Under the pieces are notes generated by a model, which searched no databases, was not told the origin of the DNA, and worked only from the letters and a program-made list of their open reading frames with translations. This document shows, one piece after another, positions 42,348-52,727 of a stretch of DNA of 64,000 nt; the stretch's first letter is position 1; the number at the start of each line of letters is the position of its first letter. The translations under genes were made by a program, and so were the position numbers. The stretch lies in the NCBI GenBank assembly GCA_016710065.1, contig JADJLP010000002.1, positions 62,001-126,000 of the forward strand. The letters run 5' to 3'. The stretch comes from Candidatus Ideonella esbjergensis. Its GTDB lineage: Bacteria; Pseudomonadota; Gammaproteobacteria; Burkholderiales; Burkholderiaceae_C.

Positions 42348-43935
42348 AGGGTCATTCGCGAGCCGCAGGAGCGCTCAATAAGTGCCACGCGAAGGCATTG
42401 GATGGCGCGCGAGGTGCAGTGGGGCTGATTGGCTGGCAATTGCCCCCACCCCGGCTTGGGTTGCGGGCCATTTTTGTGTCGTCGCGCGGGCCAGGCGCTG
42501 GATGAAGTTCAGGGTGAGCGCAGTTGGCGCATGGCGTGGGCGAAGATGTCCGCGCTGGGCCAGTGCGAGGCCAGGTACAGGCGGATGCGCCGGGTGTTGC
42601 GGGTGATCACCGCTGCGACCTTGAGCAGCTTGATGCGCAGGGTGTCGACCTGGGCCGACGCCAGCGCCGTGCCTTGCAAGGCCAGTGCGCGCAGCCTCTC
42701 GATGAGCACATAGCCCAGCGCTGCCAGCAGCATGCGCAACTGGTTCGAGCGCATCACGTGGCAACTCGTGCGCGTGGCGAACAAGCCGACCTGCGCCTCC
42801 TTGATGCGGTTCTCGGCTTCGCCGCGCTGGCAGTACAGCGCGTCGTACAGCGTTTGGGCACCCCCGTCGAGGTTGGTGACGATGAAGCGCGGGTTGCAGC
42901 CGAGCTCGCCCCACTCCAGCCGCGTGATGACGCGCCGCTCGTGCGGCCAACTCTGTGCGGCGTAGCTGAACTCGCCCACCAGGCGTTGTTTGTGCCCGGT
43001 CTGCTCGTAGAGCTGCTGCATCGCCAGCTGCGCGTACTCGACCTGGGCTTCCAGCCGGGCGTTGCGCGCCAGGCCGACGATGTAGTGCACGCCAGCGCGC
43101 TCGCACCAGTTGATGATGCGCTGGCGGCAAAAGCCCGAGTCGCCCCGGAAGATGATTCGAACATTGGGCCATTCCTGACGCAGCCGACGCACCAGCAGCT
43201 TGAGGATGGCCGCCGCGTGCTTGGCGCCGTCGATGCGGCTCGGGCGCAGGTAGGCGCACAGCAGTTGCTGGCCGCAGAACACGTACAGCGGCAAGTAGCA
43301 GTAGCTGTCGTAGTAGCCGTGGAAGAAGCGGCCCTCCTGCTGGCCGTGCAGCGGGTTGTCGGTGGCGTCGAAGTCCAGCACCAATTCCTCGGGGGCGACC
43401 TTGAAGCTGGCGATGAACTGATCGACCAGCACCTGGTGCAAGCGCCACGCCGTGGCGCGGTCGGCCCACTTCTCCAGCCGGCACAGCGTGGGTGCGCTGG
43501 CCATCTCCAAGTCCACGCCGACGGCCGTCTGCATCGCCACGTCCTGGCGCAGCGCGCCGTGGTCGTTCAAGTCCTCCCAGCCCAGCGCCAGACCGTACAC
43601 GCGCTGGCGCAGCATGCTGCGCACGCCGTGCTTGATCAGCAGCGGGCTGCGCGGGTCGGCGATGCAGCGTGCGGCTGCGTCCATCAGCCCGAGCTTGCGA
43701 TCAACGGCGCCGAGCAGCAGCACGCCAGCGTCGCTGCTCATGCTGCCGCCGTCGAAGCGGCCCTCCACCACGCGTCGGCCCAGGCGGGCGAACTCGATCA
43801 TCCCCACGTCCACTTCTTCGGTACAGTTTGGTTTCGGCATTGCCCGCTCGTTCATCAAGATTCGACACCTCGATCAACGGGCATCCAAAGGGCAATGCCG
43901 TCCTCGCTTCTACGGGGGTAGGTGAAATATCCGGG
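42311..43935 (-). mobile_element. IS1380-family element, copy 2 (1625 bp, intact transposase)
   Basis: The same 14-bp imperfect terminal repeats as copies 1 and 3. A CTAA target duplication flanks it (42307-42310 and 43936-43939). This is the only copy with a continuous transposase frame. Confidence 0.97.
42509..43858 (-). CDS. IS1380-family DDE transposase, intact
   Basis: A 449-residue transposase with first catalytic Asp in LVLDFDATDNPLHG (about 162), second in IIFRGDSGFCR (about 238) and the Glu in QRGEAENRIKEAQ (about 336), the arrangement typical of IS1380. N-terminus MMNERAMPKPNCTEEVDVG. It may act in trans on the two frameshifted copies, whose ends are identical. Confidence 0.95.
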   Translation of the reverse strand: MMNERAMPKPNCTEEVDVGMIEFARLGRRVVEGRFDGGSMSSDAGVLLLGAVDRKLGLMDAAARCIADPRSPLLIKHGVRSMLRQRVYGLALGWEDLNDHGALRQDVAMQTAVGVDLEMASAPTLCRLEKWADRATAWRLHQVLVDQFIASFKVAPEELVLDFDATDNPLHGQQEGRFFHGYYDSYCYLPLYVFCGQQLLCAYLRPSRIDGAKHAAAILKLLVRRLRQEWPNVRIIFRGDSGFCRQRIINWCERAGVHYIVGLARNARLEAQVEYAQLAMQQLYEQTGHKQRLVGEFSYAAQSWPHERRVITRLEWGELGCNPRFIVTNLDGGAQTLYDALYCQRGEAENRIKEAQVGLFATRTSCHVMRSNQLRMLLAALGYVLIERLRALALQGTALASAQVDTLRIKLLKVAAVITRNTRRIRLYLASHWPSADIFAHAMRQLRSP

Positions 43936-43966
43936 CTAAGGTGGACGTCGGCGGCACGCGCAGGTA

Positions 43967-44284
43967 ATGGCCTTCGCGGTCGAGTTCTCGGTTGGGGCCG
44001 AGCAAGATTTGGAGCGCCTGTTTGATTTCGTTCTCCAGCGCGAATTGGAATCCGACGGGGGCGACCTGACCCTGCCAGGCCGCGCCATTCAGGCCATACG
44101 GGACGCCACCCATTTGCTGCGGGTCGCTCCATTCACCTGCAGGAAGGTTGGCCAAAGCGCATTCGTGAGAGAACTGGTCATCAGCTTTGGCAAGAGCGGG
44201 TACGTAGCGCTGTTCGAGATCGTCAACGACAGCAAGGTCATCATCGGTGCGGTGCGACACCAGCTCGAAGACGATTTTCATTGA
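43967..44284 (+). CDS. ParE/RelE-family toxin separated from its antitoxin by IS1380
   Basis: A 105-residue protein: MAFAVEFSVGAEQDLERLFDFVLQ, GRAIQAIRDATHLLRVAPFTCRKV and RELVISFGKSGYVALFEIVND are typical of the ParE/RelE fold. Its ATG overlaps the original antitoxin stop (TAATG), so it was translationally coupled before the 1.6-kb insertion. Expression now depends on read-through or on outward promotion from the element. Confidence 0.85.
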   Translation: MAFAVEFSVGAEQDLERLFDFVLQRELESDGGDLTLPGRAIQAIRDATHLLRVAPFTCRKVGQSAFVRELVISFGKSGYVALFEIVNDSKVIIGAVRHQLEDDFH

Positions 44285-44449
44285 AGCGCCCTCTGTACCT
44301 GGACGCGCTCGCCCCAGCACTGACCACGTCATCGCGCCATTCAGTCAGCGTGGCTGGCGAAGCTCTACCCCAAGGCCAAACTGGCCACCGTCGGGTGAAC
44401 TGATCGGCGTCGGCGGCAACATTCCACCGCTTCTCTCGTCTGCCTGTGA

Positions 44450-45460
44450 TCAGCGCGCAGGCACACCCGCGCGCCAGGCCGGCCACGCGCCGGTGATGGC
44501 CTGCACCAGGGGCAGGCCGGCGCGGTAGAGGTTCTCCAACGAGATGTCGAAGCCACCCTGCGCGGCATAACCCAGCAGGTTGTCCGCGCTCGACTGGCCG
44601 GGGTAGGGCCGGTCGAAGTCGGCGCCAGCGCGCAGCACGGCCACCCTCTTCACATCCACACGCCCGGCCGCCGCACCGCGCTTGAGCGCTTCGTAGGTGG
44701 CGTTGTCCTCCTGCTGGGTGGTGCAGTACTGGCCATTGCCGTCGGTGAGGATGCGCGTCCACTCGCTGGCGCGCTCGCTCAGCCGTGTGCCCGAGAACCA
44801 GGTGTCGCCGGCCATCGTGTCGCATTGGAGCACCGAGGGCGGCTGGTTGGCCGGGGCAGACGGAAAGTGGGCTCTGGCCGCCTGGGCTTCGGCACCATCT
44901 CTCAGCGGCACGTGGCGCGACAAGGTCAGGGCCTTTTGCAGCAAGGCCTCGTCGAGTTGGAAGACTTCGGTGCGGTAGTCCAGCGGCGGCTTCTCGCCAG
45001 GGTGCTTGGTGTTGATGCCCAGCAACCCGCTCGCCCAGGTCGCGGGAATCTCGCGTGCATCAATTTCCCACTGGATGCCGTAATCCACCAGGTAGCGGGC
45101 CCAGGCCACTGAACCCAGAGTGCCCAGCTCAGGGTTGATGCCGGCAATGCCCGCCACCAGAAAGTAGCTGTGGCGCAAATCGAAGGCCGGCGAGAAGGCC
45201 AACGCCATGGTGGACGCTGCGGCATTGGTGTGGCCCATGCCCGTGGTCATCACGCACACCTTCTGACGGTTGCACTGCACTGCCGGGTAGTCGGGCGACA
45301 GGCCCGGCAGCTTGGTGGCTTGCCAGGGCCCCAGACGCTCCAGCCACAGCTTGGCCTCGGGCGCGAACATGGCGATGATCACCACCCTGGGCGCGATGGC
45401 CGCACTGGCGGCAAGGCAGAACAGACTCAGGGCTGTGGCGGCAAGCATCTTCTTCATCAC
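44450..45460 (-). CDS. Purine nucleoside permease-like periplasmic protein
   Basis: A 336-residue protein with a signal peptide (KKMLAATALSLFCLAASAAIA). PRVVIIAMFAPEAKLWLERL, CVMTTGMGHTNAAASTMALAFSP and FLVAGIAGINPELGTLGSVAWARYLVDYGIQWEIDAREIP split over residues 25-150 match the NUP (purine nucleoside permease) family, which is distantly related to nucleoside phosphorylases. It probably handles nucleosides released by the adjacent 5'-nucleotidase, which is divergently transcribed. Confidence 0.85.
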   Translation of the reverse strand: MMKKMLAATALSLFCLAASAAIAPRVVIIAMFAPEAKLWLERLGPWQATKLPGLSPDYPAVQCNRQKVCVMTTGMGHTNAAASTMALAFSPAFDLRHSYFLVAGIAGINPELGTLGSVAWARYLVDYGIQWEIDAREIPATWASGLLGINTKHPGEKPPLDYRTEVFQLDEALLQKALTLSRHVPLRDGAEAQAARAHFPSAPANQPPSVLQCDTMAGDTWFSGTRLSERASEWTRILTDGNGQYCTTQQEDNATYEALKRGAAAGRVDVKRVAVLRAGADFDRPYPGQSSADNLLGYAAQGGFDISLENLYRAGLPLVQAITGAWPAWRAGVPAR

Positions 45461-45560
45461 AGTGGGCTCGGTGGTGGGTGGTGGGTGGTGGTGGCCGCAT
45501 CATCGCGGCTGGCGTGCCACTCCGCAATCCAATCCCGCACCGTTGCAGGCGATGCCATGA

Positions 45561-45578
45561 TGTTCACGCCTGTGTCAT
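45561..45578 (+). promoter_or_regulatory. Pho-box-like direct repeat before the 5'-nucleotidase gene
   Basis: TGTTCAC-GCCT-GTGTCAT: two 7-mers at an 11-bp period, the layout of PhoB sites (consensus CTGTCAT). The first half matches weakly. It lies 29 nt upstream of the 5'-nucleotidase start and 100 nt from the divergent permease gene. Confidence 0.45.
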
Positions 45579-45606
45579 GGCGGCCGCCTAGGCTGGGCCG
45601 CTTTTG

Positions 45607-47403
45607 ATGTTCGCACTTGTCATGAGCTTGCCCGCCCCCCGCCCCTCGCCCGCATGGTTGCTTTGCCTGGCTGCCATCGTTCTCGCCGGTTGCGCCGCCG
45701 CACCGCTGTCAACCCCGGTTGGGCAGCCCTTGAGCCTGCGCGTGATCGCCTTCAACGATTTCCACGGACACCTTGAGGCTGACGGCAAGCAGCTCAGCCT
45801 GGCTGACCCCGCCCACCCTGGATTGCGCTTGCGCGTACCGGTGGGCGGCGCTGAAGCCCTGGCCGGTACCGTGGCGGCGCTGCGGGCTGGCGCCAGACAC
45901 AGCGTGCTCATTTCATCGGGCGATCTGTTGGGCGCTGCACCGCTGGTGTCCACGCTCTTCAGGCACGAGTCCACCATCGAGGTGATGAACCAGATGGGCC
46001 TGGACCTGGGCATTCCGGGCAACCACGAGTTCGATGCCGGCGAGGCCGAACTGCAGCGCCTGCTGGCCGGCGGTTGCGCCGCCACACGGGCCGATTCACC
46101 TGCGCAGTCGTGCGTACAGCACAGCTACTCCGGCGCGCGTTTCCCGCTCATCGCGGCCAACATCAGCCGCCGGCACGGCGCGCCGCTGTTCGCGCCCAGC
46201 TGGGTGCGGCAGGTGGGCCCGGTGCAGGTGGGTTTCATCGGTGCCGTCACGCGCACCACGCCCAGCATCGTGCTGCCCTCGGGCATCACCGGCCTGGCCT
46301 TTGGCGACGAGGCCGAGGCCATCAACCGCGCTGCCGCCGAGTTGCAGGCGCGGGGCGTGCAGGCCCTGGTGGCCGTGGTGCACGAAGGCGGTGAGCTGGC
46401 CCAGGCTGGCGCCGACTGGAATGACGAGCGCTGCCCCGGCTGGCAAGGTGCGCTGGCCGAGATCGAGCGCCGCATCACGCCGGCGGTGGACGTGATCCTC
46501 AGCGCCCACACCCACCAGGGCTACCGCTGCAAGCTGGGCGAGCGCGTCGTGATGCAGGCCACGTCCTATGGGCGCGGCGTGTCGGTGGTGGATCTGCCCA
46601 TCAACCCGCACACCGGCCGCGTGGACCGCAGCGCTATCCAGAGCCGCAACCTGCCGGTGCTGAACGCACGCACCGATGTTGCCATGCGCGAGCTCCTGGC
46701 CGCTGCCGAGCCGGCACCGTACGCGCAGGCGCTGCGCAAGGCACGCCCCGATGCCGGTGTGGCGAGCACGGTGGCCGGCTACACCGCCTTGGCCGCGCCG
46801 CGCGCCAACCAGGAGGTGGGGCGCCTGGGTGGCAGCTTCGACCGCAGTGGCCGCACCGACAGCGCAGCCGGCCGCTTGATTGCCGACGCCCAGCTGGCCG
46901 CCACCCGCGCACCCGAAAATGGTGGCGCCCAGCTGGCGCTGATGAATGCTGGCGGCATCCGCGCCGATCTGCTGTGCCGCACCACCGCTCCCTGCCCGGT
47001 GAGCTTTGGTGATGTGTTCACGGCCCAGCCATTTGGCAATGGCCTGGTGGTGATGACGCTCAGCGGCGCCGACCTGCGCGAGTTTCTGGAGTCACAGCAG
47101 CCTGCGGGCCGCGAGCGGCCCAGCCTGCTGGCGCCTTCGGACGGGCTGAGCTACCGCTGGCTGGCTGGCGCTGCGCCAGGCCAGCATGTGCAAGACCTGC
47201 GGCTGCATGGCAAGCCGGTGCAGCCCGACGAGCGCTTGCGTGTCACCGTCAACAGCTTCCTCGCCGAGGGCGGCGATGGTTTCAGCTTGCTCAAGCGCTA
47301 CGGCGAGCGCGTGGCCGGGCCGCAAGACATTGACGCCCTGCTGGCGCATGTGCGCGGCAACCCGGCACCGTCGCCCGTCGCACGCATCAGCTGGGCCGAT
47401 TGA
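45607..47403 (+). CDS. 5'-nucleotidase / 2',3'-cyclic phosphodiesterase family lipoprotein
   Basis: A 598-residue UshA-like enzyme that should strip phosphate from extracellular nucleotides. The N-terminus ends in a lipobox (IVLAGC), so it is probably lipid-anchored in the periplasm. Metal-binding motifs NDFHGH, ISSGDLLGAA, GNHEFDAGE and ILSAHTHQGY are all present. The C-terminal 5-nucleotidase domain begins around GSFDRSGRTDSAAGRLIADAQ. The start is TTG 45604, ATG 45607 or ATG 45622; none has a strong ribosome site. The neighbouring nucleoside permease and TonB cluster fit nucleotide scavenging. Confidence 0.92.
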   Translation: MFALVMSLPAPRPSPAWLLCLAAIVLAGCAAAPLSTPVGQPLSLRVIAFNDFHGHLEADGKQLSLADPAHPGLRLRVPVGGAEALAGTVAALRAGARHSVLISSGDLLGAAPLVSTLFRHESTIEVMNQMGLDLGIPGNHEFDAGEAELQRLLAGGCAATRADSPAQSCVQHSYSGARFPLIAANISRRHGAPLFAPSWVRQVGPVQVGFIGAVTRTTPSIVLPSGITGLAFGDEAEAINRAAAELQARGVQALVAVVHEGGELAQAGADWNDERCPGWQGALAEIERRITPAVDVILSAHTHQGYRCKLGERVVMQATSYGRGVSVVDLPINPHTGRVDRSAIQSRNLPVLNARTDVAMRELLAAAEPAPYAQALRKARPDAGVASTVAGYTALAAPRANQEVGRLGGSFDRSGRTDSAAGRLIADAQLAATRAPENGGAQLALMNAGGIRADLLCRTTAPCPVSFGDVFTAQPFGNGLVVMTLSGADLREFLESQQPAGRERPSLLAPSDGLSYRWLAGAAPGQHVQDLRLHGKPVQPDERLRVTVNSFLAEGGDGFSLLKRYGERVAGPQDIDALLAHVRGNPAPSPVARISWAD

Positions 47404-47412
47404 GACCCGCGT

Positions 47413-47430
47413 GTGACGCCGTCATGACAG
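47413..47430 (-). promoter_or_regulatory. Pho-box-like direct repeat upstream of exbD
   Basis: On the minus strand it reads CTGTCAT-GACG-GCGTCAC, an 11-bp period with a perfect first half. A weaker forward candidate TCGTCAC-AGCA-CTTACAC lies at 47459-47476. Both stand between the 5'-nucleotidase stop and exbD. Confidence 0.5.
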
Positions 47431-47530
47431 CCATGGCGAGTGCACAACAGCGCGGGCGTCGTCACAGCACTTACACACTGCAAAGCCAACATCGTCGTTG
47501 ATCTTCGGTCGCCCGACCTGAACCAACGAC

Positions 47531-47941
47531 ATGCTGCACTTCGACGACATTCCCACGCGCAAGGCGCGCATCGAGATCATCCCGATGATCGACGTGATGA
47601 TGTTCCTGCTGATCTTCTTCGTGCTGATCAGCCTGAACGTCATTCCTGCCTTCGGACTGAAGACCTCGCTGCCAGGCAGCACCACGGCACAGCGGGCCGT
47701 GAGCACCACCAAGCCCGTCGTCATCACGCTGCTGGACGACGGCCGCGTGGCGCTGGACGGCCAGCCCGTGGCGGCTTCGGAGCTGCCGGGCCGGCTGCGC
47801 ACCGTGCACCAGGCCGACCTGAAGCGCCGCGTGGTGGTGAACGCCGACCAGACAGCCAAGTGGCAGGCTGTGGTGGAAGTGATGGACTTGCTGCGCGCGC
47901 AGGGCATCGAGAGCGTCACCTTCTCGGCGCGAAAAAGCTGA
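47531..47941 (+). CDS. exbD: ExbD, TonB energy-transduction protein
   Basis: A 136-residue inner-membrane protein. A short cytoplasmic N-terminus (MLHFDDIPTRKARIEIIP) leads into one membrane helix with the essential aspartate (PMIDVMMFLLIFFVLIS), then a periplasmic alpha/beta domain ending VMDLLRAQGIESVTFSARK. With ExbB it uses proton flow to drive TonB. It is followed one base later by tonB, and the cluster continues with a receptor and exbB. Confidence 0.93.
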   Translation: MLHFDDIPTRKARIEIIPMIDVMMFLLIFFVLISLNVIPAFGLKTSLPGSTTAQRAVSTTKPVVITLLDDGRVALDGQPVAASELPGRLRTVHQADLKRRVVVNADQTAKWQAVVEVMDLLRAQGIESVTFSARKS

Positions 47942-48587
47942 CATGCATGCCTGGCTCTATCGTCAGCGCGATCCGGTGGCGCTGTCCTCCAGCTTCGCGT
48001 TGCTGATCGGCGCGGTGCTGCTTTGGAAGCTCTCGCCGGGCTTGAGCGAGGCGCTGGAAACACCCGCCTCAGAAACCGTGGTTCGCTTGGATGACGCCCT
48101 GCCCGAGCCGCCACCGCCGCCACTTCCGACGCCTGTGGCCAAGCCGCTGCCCCCGGTGCAGGTGCCCGTGCCGCAGGCGCAAGCCACGCAGGCGCCCACA
48201 CCGCAGGTGCGTTTGACGCCAGTGTCAGAGCCCTCCCACGCGGATGCCGCGCCGGCGGTGCCCACGCCACCACCGGCACCGCCCCCCTTGCCCACCGCGC
48301 CGGTGGCCGCCGCAGCGCTGCCTGCCCCGGTGACGCCGCCCGCGGACAACGCCGCGCAAGCCCGGCAGGCCAGCGCGCAGTACGTGAGTCAGTTGCGGGC
48401 CTACCTGAACAGCATCAAGCGCTACCCCAACAGCCGCGAGGCACGCCAGTTGCGCCCCACCGGTGTCGTCAAGACCTGGCTGTACCTGGACCGCAGCGGC
48501 CAGGTGCTGGACGCCGGCATCGACACATCGTCCGGCACTGCGCTGCTCGACACCGAGGCGTTGCGCACCTTGCGCAACGGCCACTAC

Positions 48588-50211
48588 CCCGCATATTTCA
48601 CGCAACGACCACTGGTTGAGCTGAAGGGTCATTCGCGAGCCGCAGGAGCGCTCAATAAGTGCCACGCGAAGGCATTGGATGGCGCGCGAGGTGCAGTGGG
48701 GCTGATTGGCTGGCAATTGCCCCCACCCCGGCTTGGGTTGCGGACCATTTTTGTGTCGTCGCGCGGGCCAGGCGCTGGATGAAGTTCAGGGTGAGCGCAG
48801 TTGGCGCATGGCGTGGGCGAAGATGTCCGCGCTGGGCCAGTGCGAGGCCAGGTACAGGCGGATGCGCCGGGTGTTGCGGGTGATCACCGCTGCGACCTTG
48901 AGCAGCTTGATGCGCAGGGTGTCGACCTGGGCCGACGCCAGCGCTGTGCCCTGCAAGGCCAGTGCGCGCAGCCTCTCGATGAGCACATAGCCCAGCGCGG
49001 CCAGCAGCATGCGCAACTGGTTCGAGCGCATCACGTGGCAACTCGTGCGCGTGGCGAACAAGCCGACCTGCGCCTCCTTGATGCGGTTCTCGGCTTCGCC
49101 GCGCTGGCAGTACAGCGCGTCGTACAGCGTTTGGGCACCCCCGTCGAGGTTGGTGACGATGAAGCGCGGGTTGCAGCCGAGCTCGCCCCACTCCAGCCGC
49201 GTGATGACGCGCCGCTCGTGCGGCCAACTCTGTGCGGCGTAGCTGAACTCGCCCACCAGGCGTTGTTTGTGCCCGGTCTGCTCGTAGAGCTGCTGCATCG
49301 CCAGCTGCGCGTACTCGACCTGGGCTTCCAGCCGGGCGTTGCGCGCCAGGCCGACGATGTAGTGCACGCCAGCGCGCTCGCACCAGTTGATGATGCGCTG
49401 GCGGCAAAGCCCGAGTCGCCTCGGAAGATGATTCGAACATTGGGCCATTCCTGACGCAACCGACGCACCAGCAGCTTGAGGATGGCCGCCGCGTGCTTGG
49501 CACCGTCGATGCGGCTCGGGCGCAGGTAGGCGCACAGCAGTTGCTGGCCGCAGAACACGTACAGCGGCAAGTAGCAGTAGCTGTCGTAGTAGCCGTGGAA
49601 GAAGCGGCCCTCCTGCTGGCCGTGCAGCGGGTTGTCGGTGGCGTCGAAGTCCAGCACCAATTCCTCGGGGGCGACCTTGAAGCTGGCGATGAACTGATCG
49701 ACCAGCACCTGGTGCAAGCGCCACGCCGTGGCGCGGTCGGCCCACTTCTCCAGCCGGCACAGCGTGGGTGCGCTGGCCATCTCCAAGTCCACGCCGACGG
49801 CCGTCTGCATCGCCACGTCCTGGCGCAGCGCGCCGTGGTCGTTCAAGTCCTCCCAGCCCAGCGCCAGACCGTACACGCGCTGGCGCAGCATGCTGCGCAC
49901 GCCGTGCTTGATCAGCAGCGGGCTGCGCGGATCGGCGATGCAGCGTGCGGCTGCGTCCATCAGCCCGAGCTTGCGATCAACGGCGCCGAGCAGCAGCACG
50001 CCAGCGTCGCTGCTCATGCTGCCGCCGTCGAAGCGGCCCTCCACCACGCGTCGGCCCAGGCGGGCGAACTCGATCATCCCCACGTCCACTTCTTCGGTAC
50101 AGTTTGGATTCGGCATTGCCCGCTCGTTCATCAAGATTCGATACCTCGATCAACGGGCATCCAAAGGGCAATGCCGTCCTCGCTTCTACGGGGGTAGGTG
50201 AAATATCCGGG
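48588..50211 (-). mobile_element. IS1380-family element, copy 3 (1624 bp)
   Basis: The same terminal repeats as the other copies. A CTAC target duplication flanks it (48584-48587 and 50212-50215). It differs from copy 2 by several substitutions and the same one-base deletion as copy 1. Confidence 0.97.
48786..50134 (-). pseudogene. IS1380 transposase, copy 3, frameshifted
   Basis: Identical in plan to copy 1: an A-run of three at 49406-49408 instead of four splits the frame after IIFRGDSGF. A further change gives MPNPNC in place of MPKPNC near the N-terminus. Confidence 0.9.
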
Positions 50212-50352
50212 CTACCCCGCCTTTCCCGCCGATGCCTTTGCCGGCGAGGCCAGTCACCGCTTTGTGGTGCCTCTGGAATACCTGGTGGACGGCGGTTGAA
50301 CGCTGCCCTCATCCGCTCTTTGCACGCTCACCCACTTGAACAAGGACACCCC

Positions 50353-52710
50353 ATGAAGACCTTCCACCCGCACGCCATCGCACTGGCCCTCATGGCGCTC
50401 ACCAGCGTCGCCCAGGCCCAGCAGAGCACCACCATCGACAAGATCACCGTCACCGGCGAAGGCGACAAGCTGGGCGCCGGCCTGATGGTGGACGAGGACG
50501 CACCCAAGGCCCGCAGCACCGTCACCAAGGCCGTGATCGACAAGCAGCGCCCCGGCAGCAACCCCTACCAGGCGCTGACCTACCTGCCGGGCGTGAACGC
50601 CAACAGCCAGGACGCCACCGGCCTGTTCGGCGGCAACCTGCGCGTGCGCGGTTTCAACAGCGACCAGATGGGCTTTACCATCAACGGCGCGCCGGTCAAC
50701 GACTCGGGCAACTTCGCCGTTTACCCCATGGAGTACACCGACAGCGAAAACCTGTGCGAGATGTTCATCACCCAGGGCGCCACCGACACCGAGGCCCCGC
50801 ACGTGGGCGCTTCGGGCGGCAACGTGGGCATGAACACCTGCGCCCCCAAGGACAAGATGGGCGGCCGCGTGGCCGTCAGCCTGGGCCAGCTCAACTTCCA
50901 CCGCTTCTTCCTGCGCGGCGACACCGGCAAGCTGGGTGATTTCAAGGGCTTTTTGTCGTACTCCAACAGCCAGGTTGACAAGTGGAAGGGCAGCGGCAAA
51001 GCCGACCGCAACCACATCGACGCGGGCGCCGAATACAAGCTGGGCAACACCACGTTCAATGCCAGCCTGCTCTACAACCGCGCGGTCAACAACAACATCG
51101 GCAGCATGAACCCGGGCACCCTGGCCAACCTGGGCTACTACGCCGACTTCGCGGCCACGCCGCCGCAACACGCCACCCCGTGGCCGGCACCGCCGACAAG
51201 GACACCAACCCCAGCACCGCCTACTTCGGCTACGCGCTCAACCCCTTCGAGAACTACCTGCTCACCGGCGGCGCCCATGTGCAGATCAACCCGCAAGTGC
51301 GCGTGGATGTGGAGCCCTACTTCTGGTACGGCTACGGCACCGGCGGCGTGCAGCAGACCACGCTGGCCGAGAGCAGCGGCGGCACCCGCCTGAAGGGCGG
51401 CATTGCCGACATCAACGGCGACGGCGACACGCTGGACACCGTCATCGTCTACCGCGGCAGCGTGACCAAGACGAACCGCCCAGGCGTCACCGCCAAGTTG
51501 AGCTACACGCTGGACAAGCACCGCGTGCTGGCCGGCCTGTGGTTCGAGCGCGCCGACCACCAGCAGACCGCCCCGGCCACCCGTGTGGACAACGCCGGCG
51601 CCATTGGCGACCTGTGGCTCAAGGACGGCAGCAAGCTCATCAAGTACGCCGATGGCTCGCCCTACCAGAACCGCGACGTCAAGACCATCTCCACCGGGTC
51701 AAGCGCCTTCGTGCAGGACACCATCAGCCTGTTGAACGACAAGCTGATCGTGGTGCCCAGCCTGAGCTACCGCGAGATCCAGCGCGACTTCACCAACCAC
51801 CCGTCGGGCCTGGGGGCGGCCAACGCCAACGCCGTCAACGGCAGCAGCGGTGCCTACTACGAAGTGCACAAGACCTATTCCGAAGTGCTGCCCGGCCTGA
51901 GCGCCAGCTTCCAGGTCACGCCCGAGCTGCAGGCCTTTGCCGGCCTGGCCAAGAACTTCAAGGCACCCGGCAACTTCGAGTACTACAACCTGGGCAACGG
52001 CGTGAGCTTTGCCAACGGCGTGGGCACCCCGGGTTCGCTGGCGCCACTGACGGTGAAGCAGGAAACCTCCACCAACCTCGACCTGGGCCTGCGCTACAGG
52101 AACAGCGTGCTCAAGGGCTCGGTCACCGCCTACTTCGTCGACTTCAAGGACCGCATCGCCCGCAGCTTCAACCCCCGACACCCTGGTCAGCCACGACTGG
52201 AACGTGGGCAGTACCACCACCCAGGGCCTGGAGGTGGAAGTGGGCACGGTGCCGGTGGCGGGCTTCAGCGCCTACGCCTCGGCCAGCTACACCAAGAGCA
52301 CCATGGACGGCGATCTGGCCCGCACCGCCACCACGGTCTACGCCACCAAGGGCAAGCAGATGCCCGACACCCCCAAGGGCATGGCCGCACTGGGCCTGCA
52401 GTACGCCAGCGGCCCCTTCATGGTCAACCTGAACGGCAAGTACACCAGCGGCCGCTTCCTCACCCTGGTGAACGACCTGCGCATCGCTGGCTACACCACG
52501 CTGGACGCCAACCTGGCCTACCAGTTGCCCAACTTCGGCCTGTTCAAGAACCCGCTGGTGCGCCTGAACGTGAGCAACCTGTCTGACCACCGCTACCTGC
52601 TGGCCAACTCGGGCAGCGGCTCCAGCATGGCCTTCGACGCCACCGGCAACCCGTCGGTCTATCTGGGTGCACCGCGCTTTGCCAGCATCACGCTGCAAAG
52701 CGATTTCTGA
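50353..52710 (+). pseudogene. TonB-dependent outer-membrane receptor with two frame breaks
   Basis: A receptor of about 785 residues: signal peptide (IALALMALTSVAQAQ), TonB-box-like DKITVTG, plug domain (NPYQALTYLPGVNANSQD, LFGGNLRVRGFNSDQMGFTING) and beta-barrel strands up to the terminal SITLQSDF. The frame breaks near 51175 (after FAATPPQ) and near 52172 at a C-run (NPRHP versus TPDTLVSHDWNVGS). These are either real inactivating changes or sequencing errors. It lies between tonB and exbB, so it belongs to this system; the phosphorus-gene context hints at a phosphorylated substrate. Confidence 0.85.
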
Positions 52711-52727
52711 AGCCAGGGGCCCCGAGC

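Larger units (their letters stand above)
47943..50299 (+). pseudogene. tonB: tonB split by IS1380 copy 3
   Basis: The 5' part (47943-48587) encodes a membrane anchor (SSSFALLIGAVLLWKLSPGL), a long proline-rich periplasmic spacer, and most of the TonB C-terminal domain (YLNSIKRYPNSREARQ, GVVKTWLYLDRSGQVLDAGI). The last 28 residues (PAFPADAFAGEASHRFVVPLEYLVDGG) lie at 50216-50299. Removing the element and one CTAC duplication restores the frame to about 242 residues. The truncated product loses the final strand that pairs with the receptor TonB box, so it is probably inactive. Confidence 0.93.

Noticed and set aside
42524..43921. 465-residue plus-strand frame across IS1380 copy 2
   Set aside because: Shadow of the transposase on the opposite strand; the same noise appears in copies 1 and 3.
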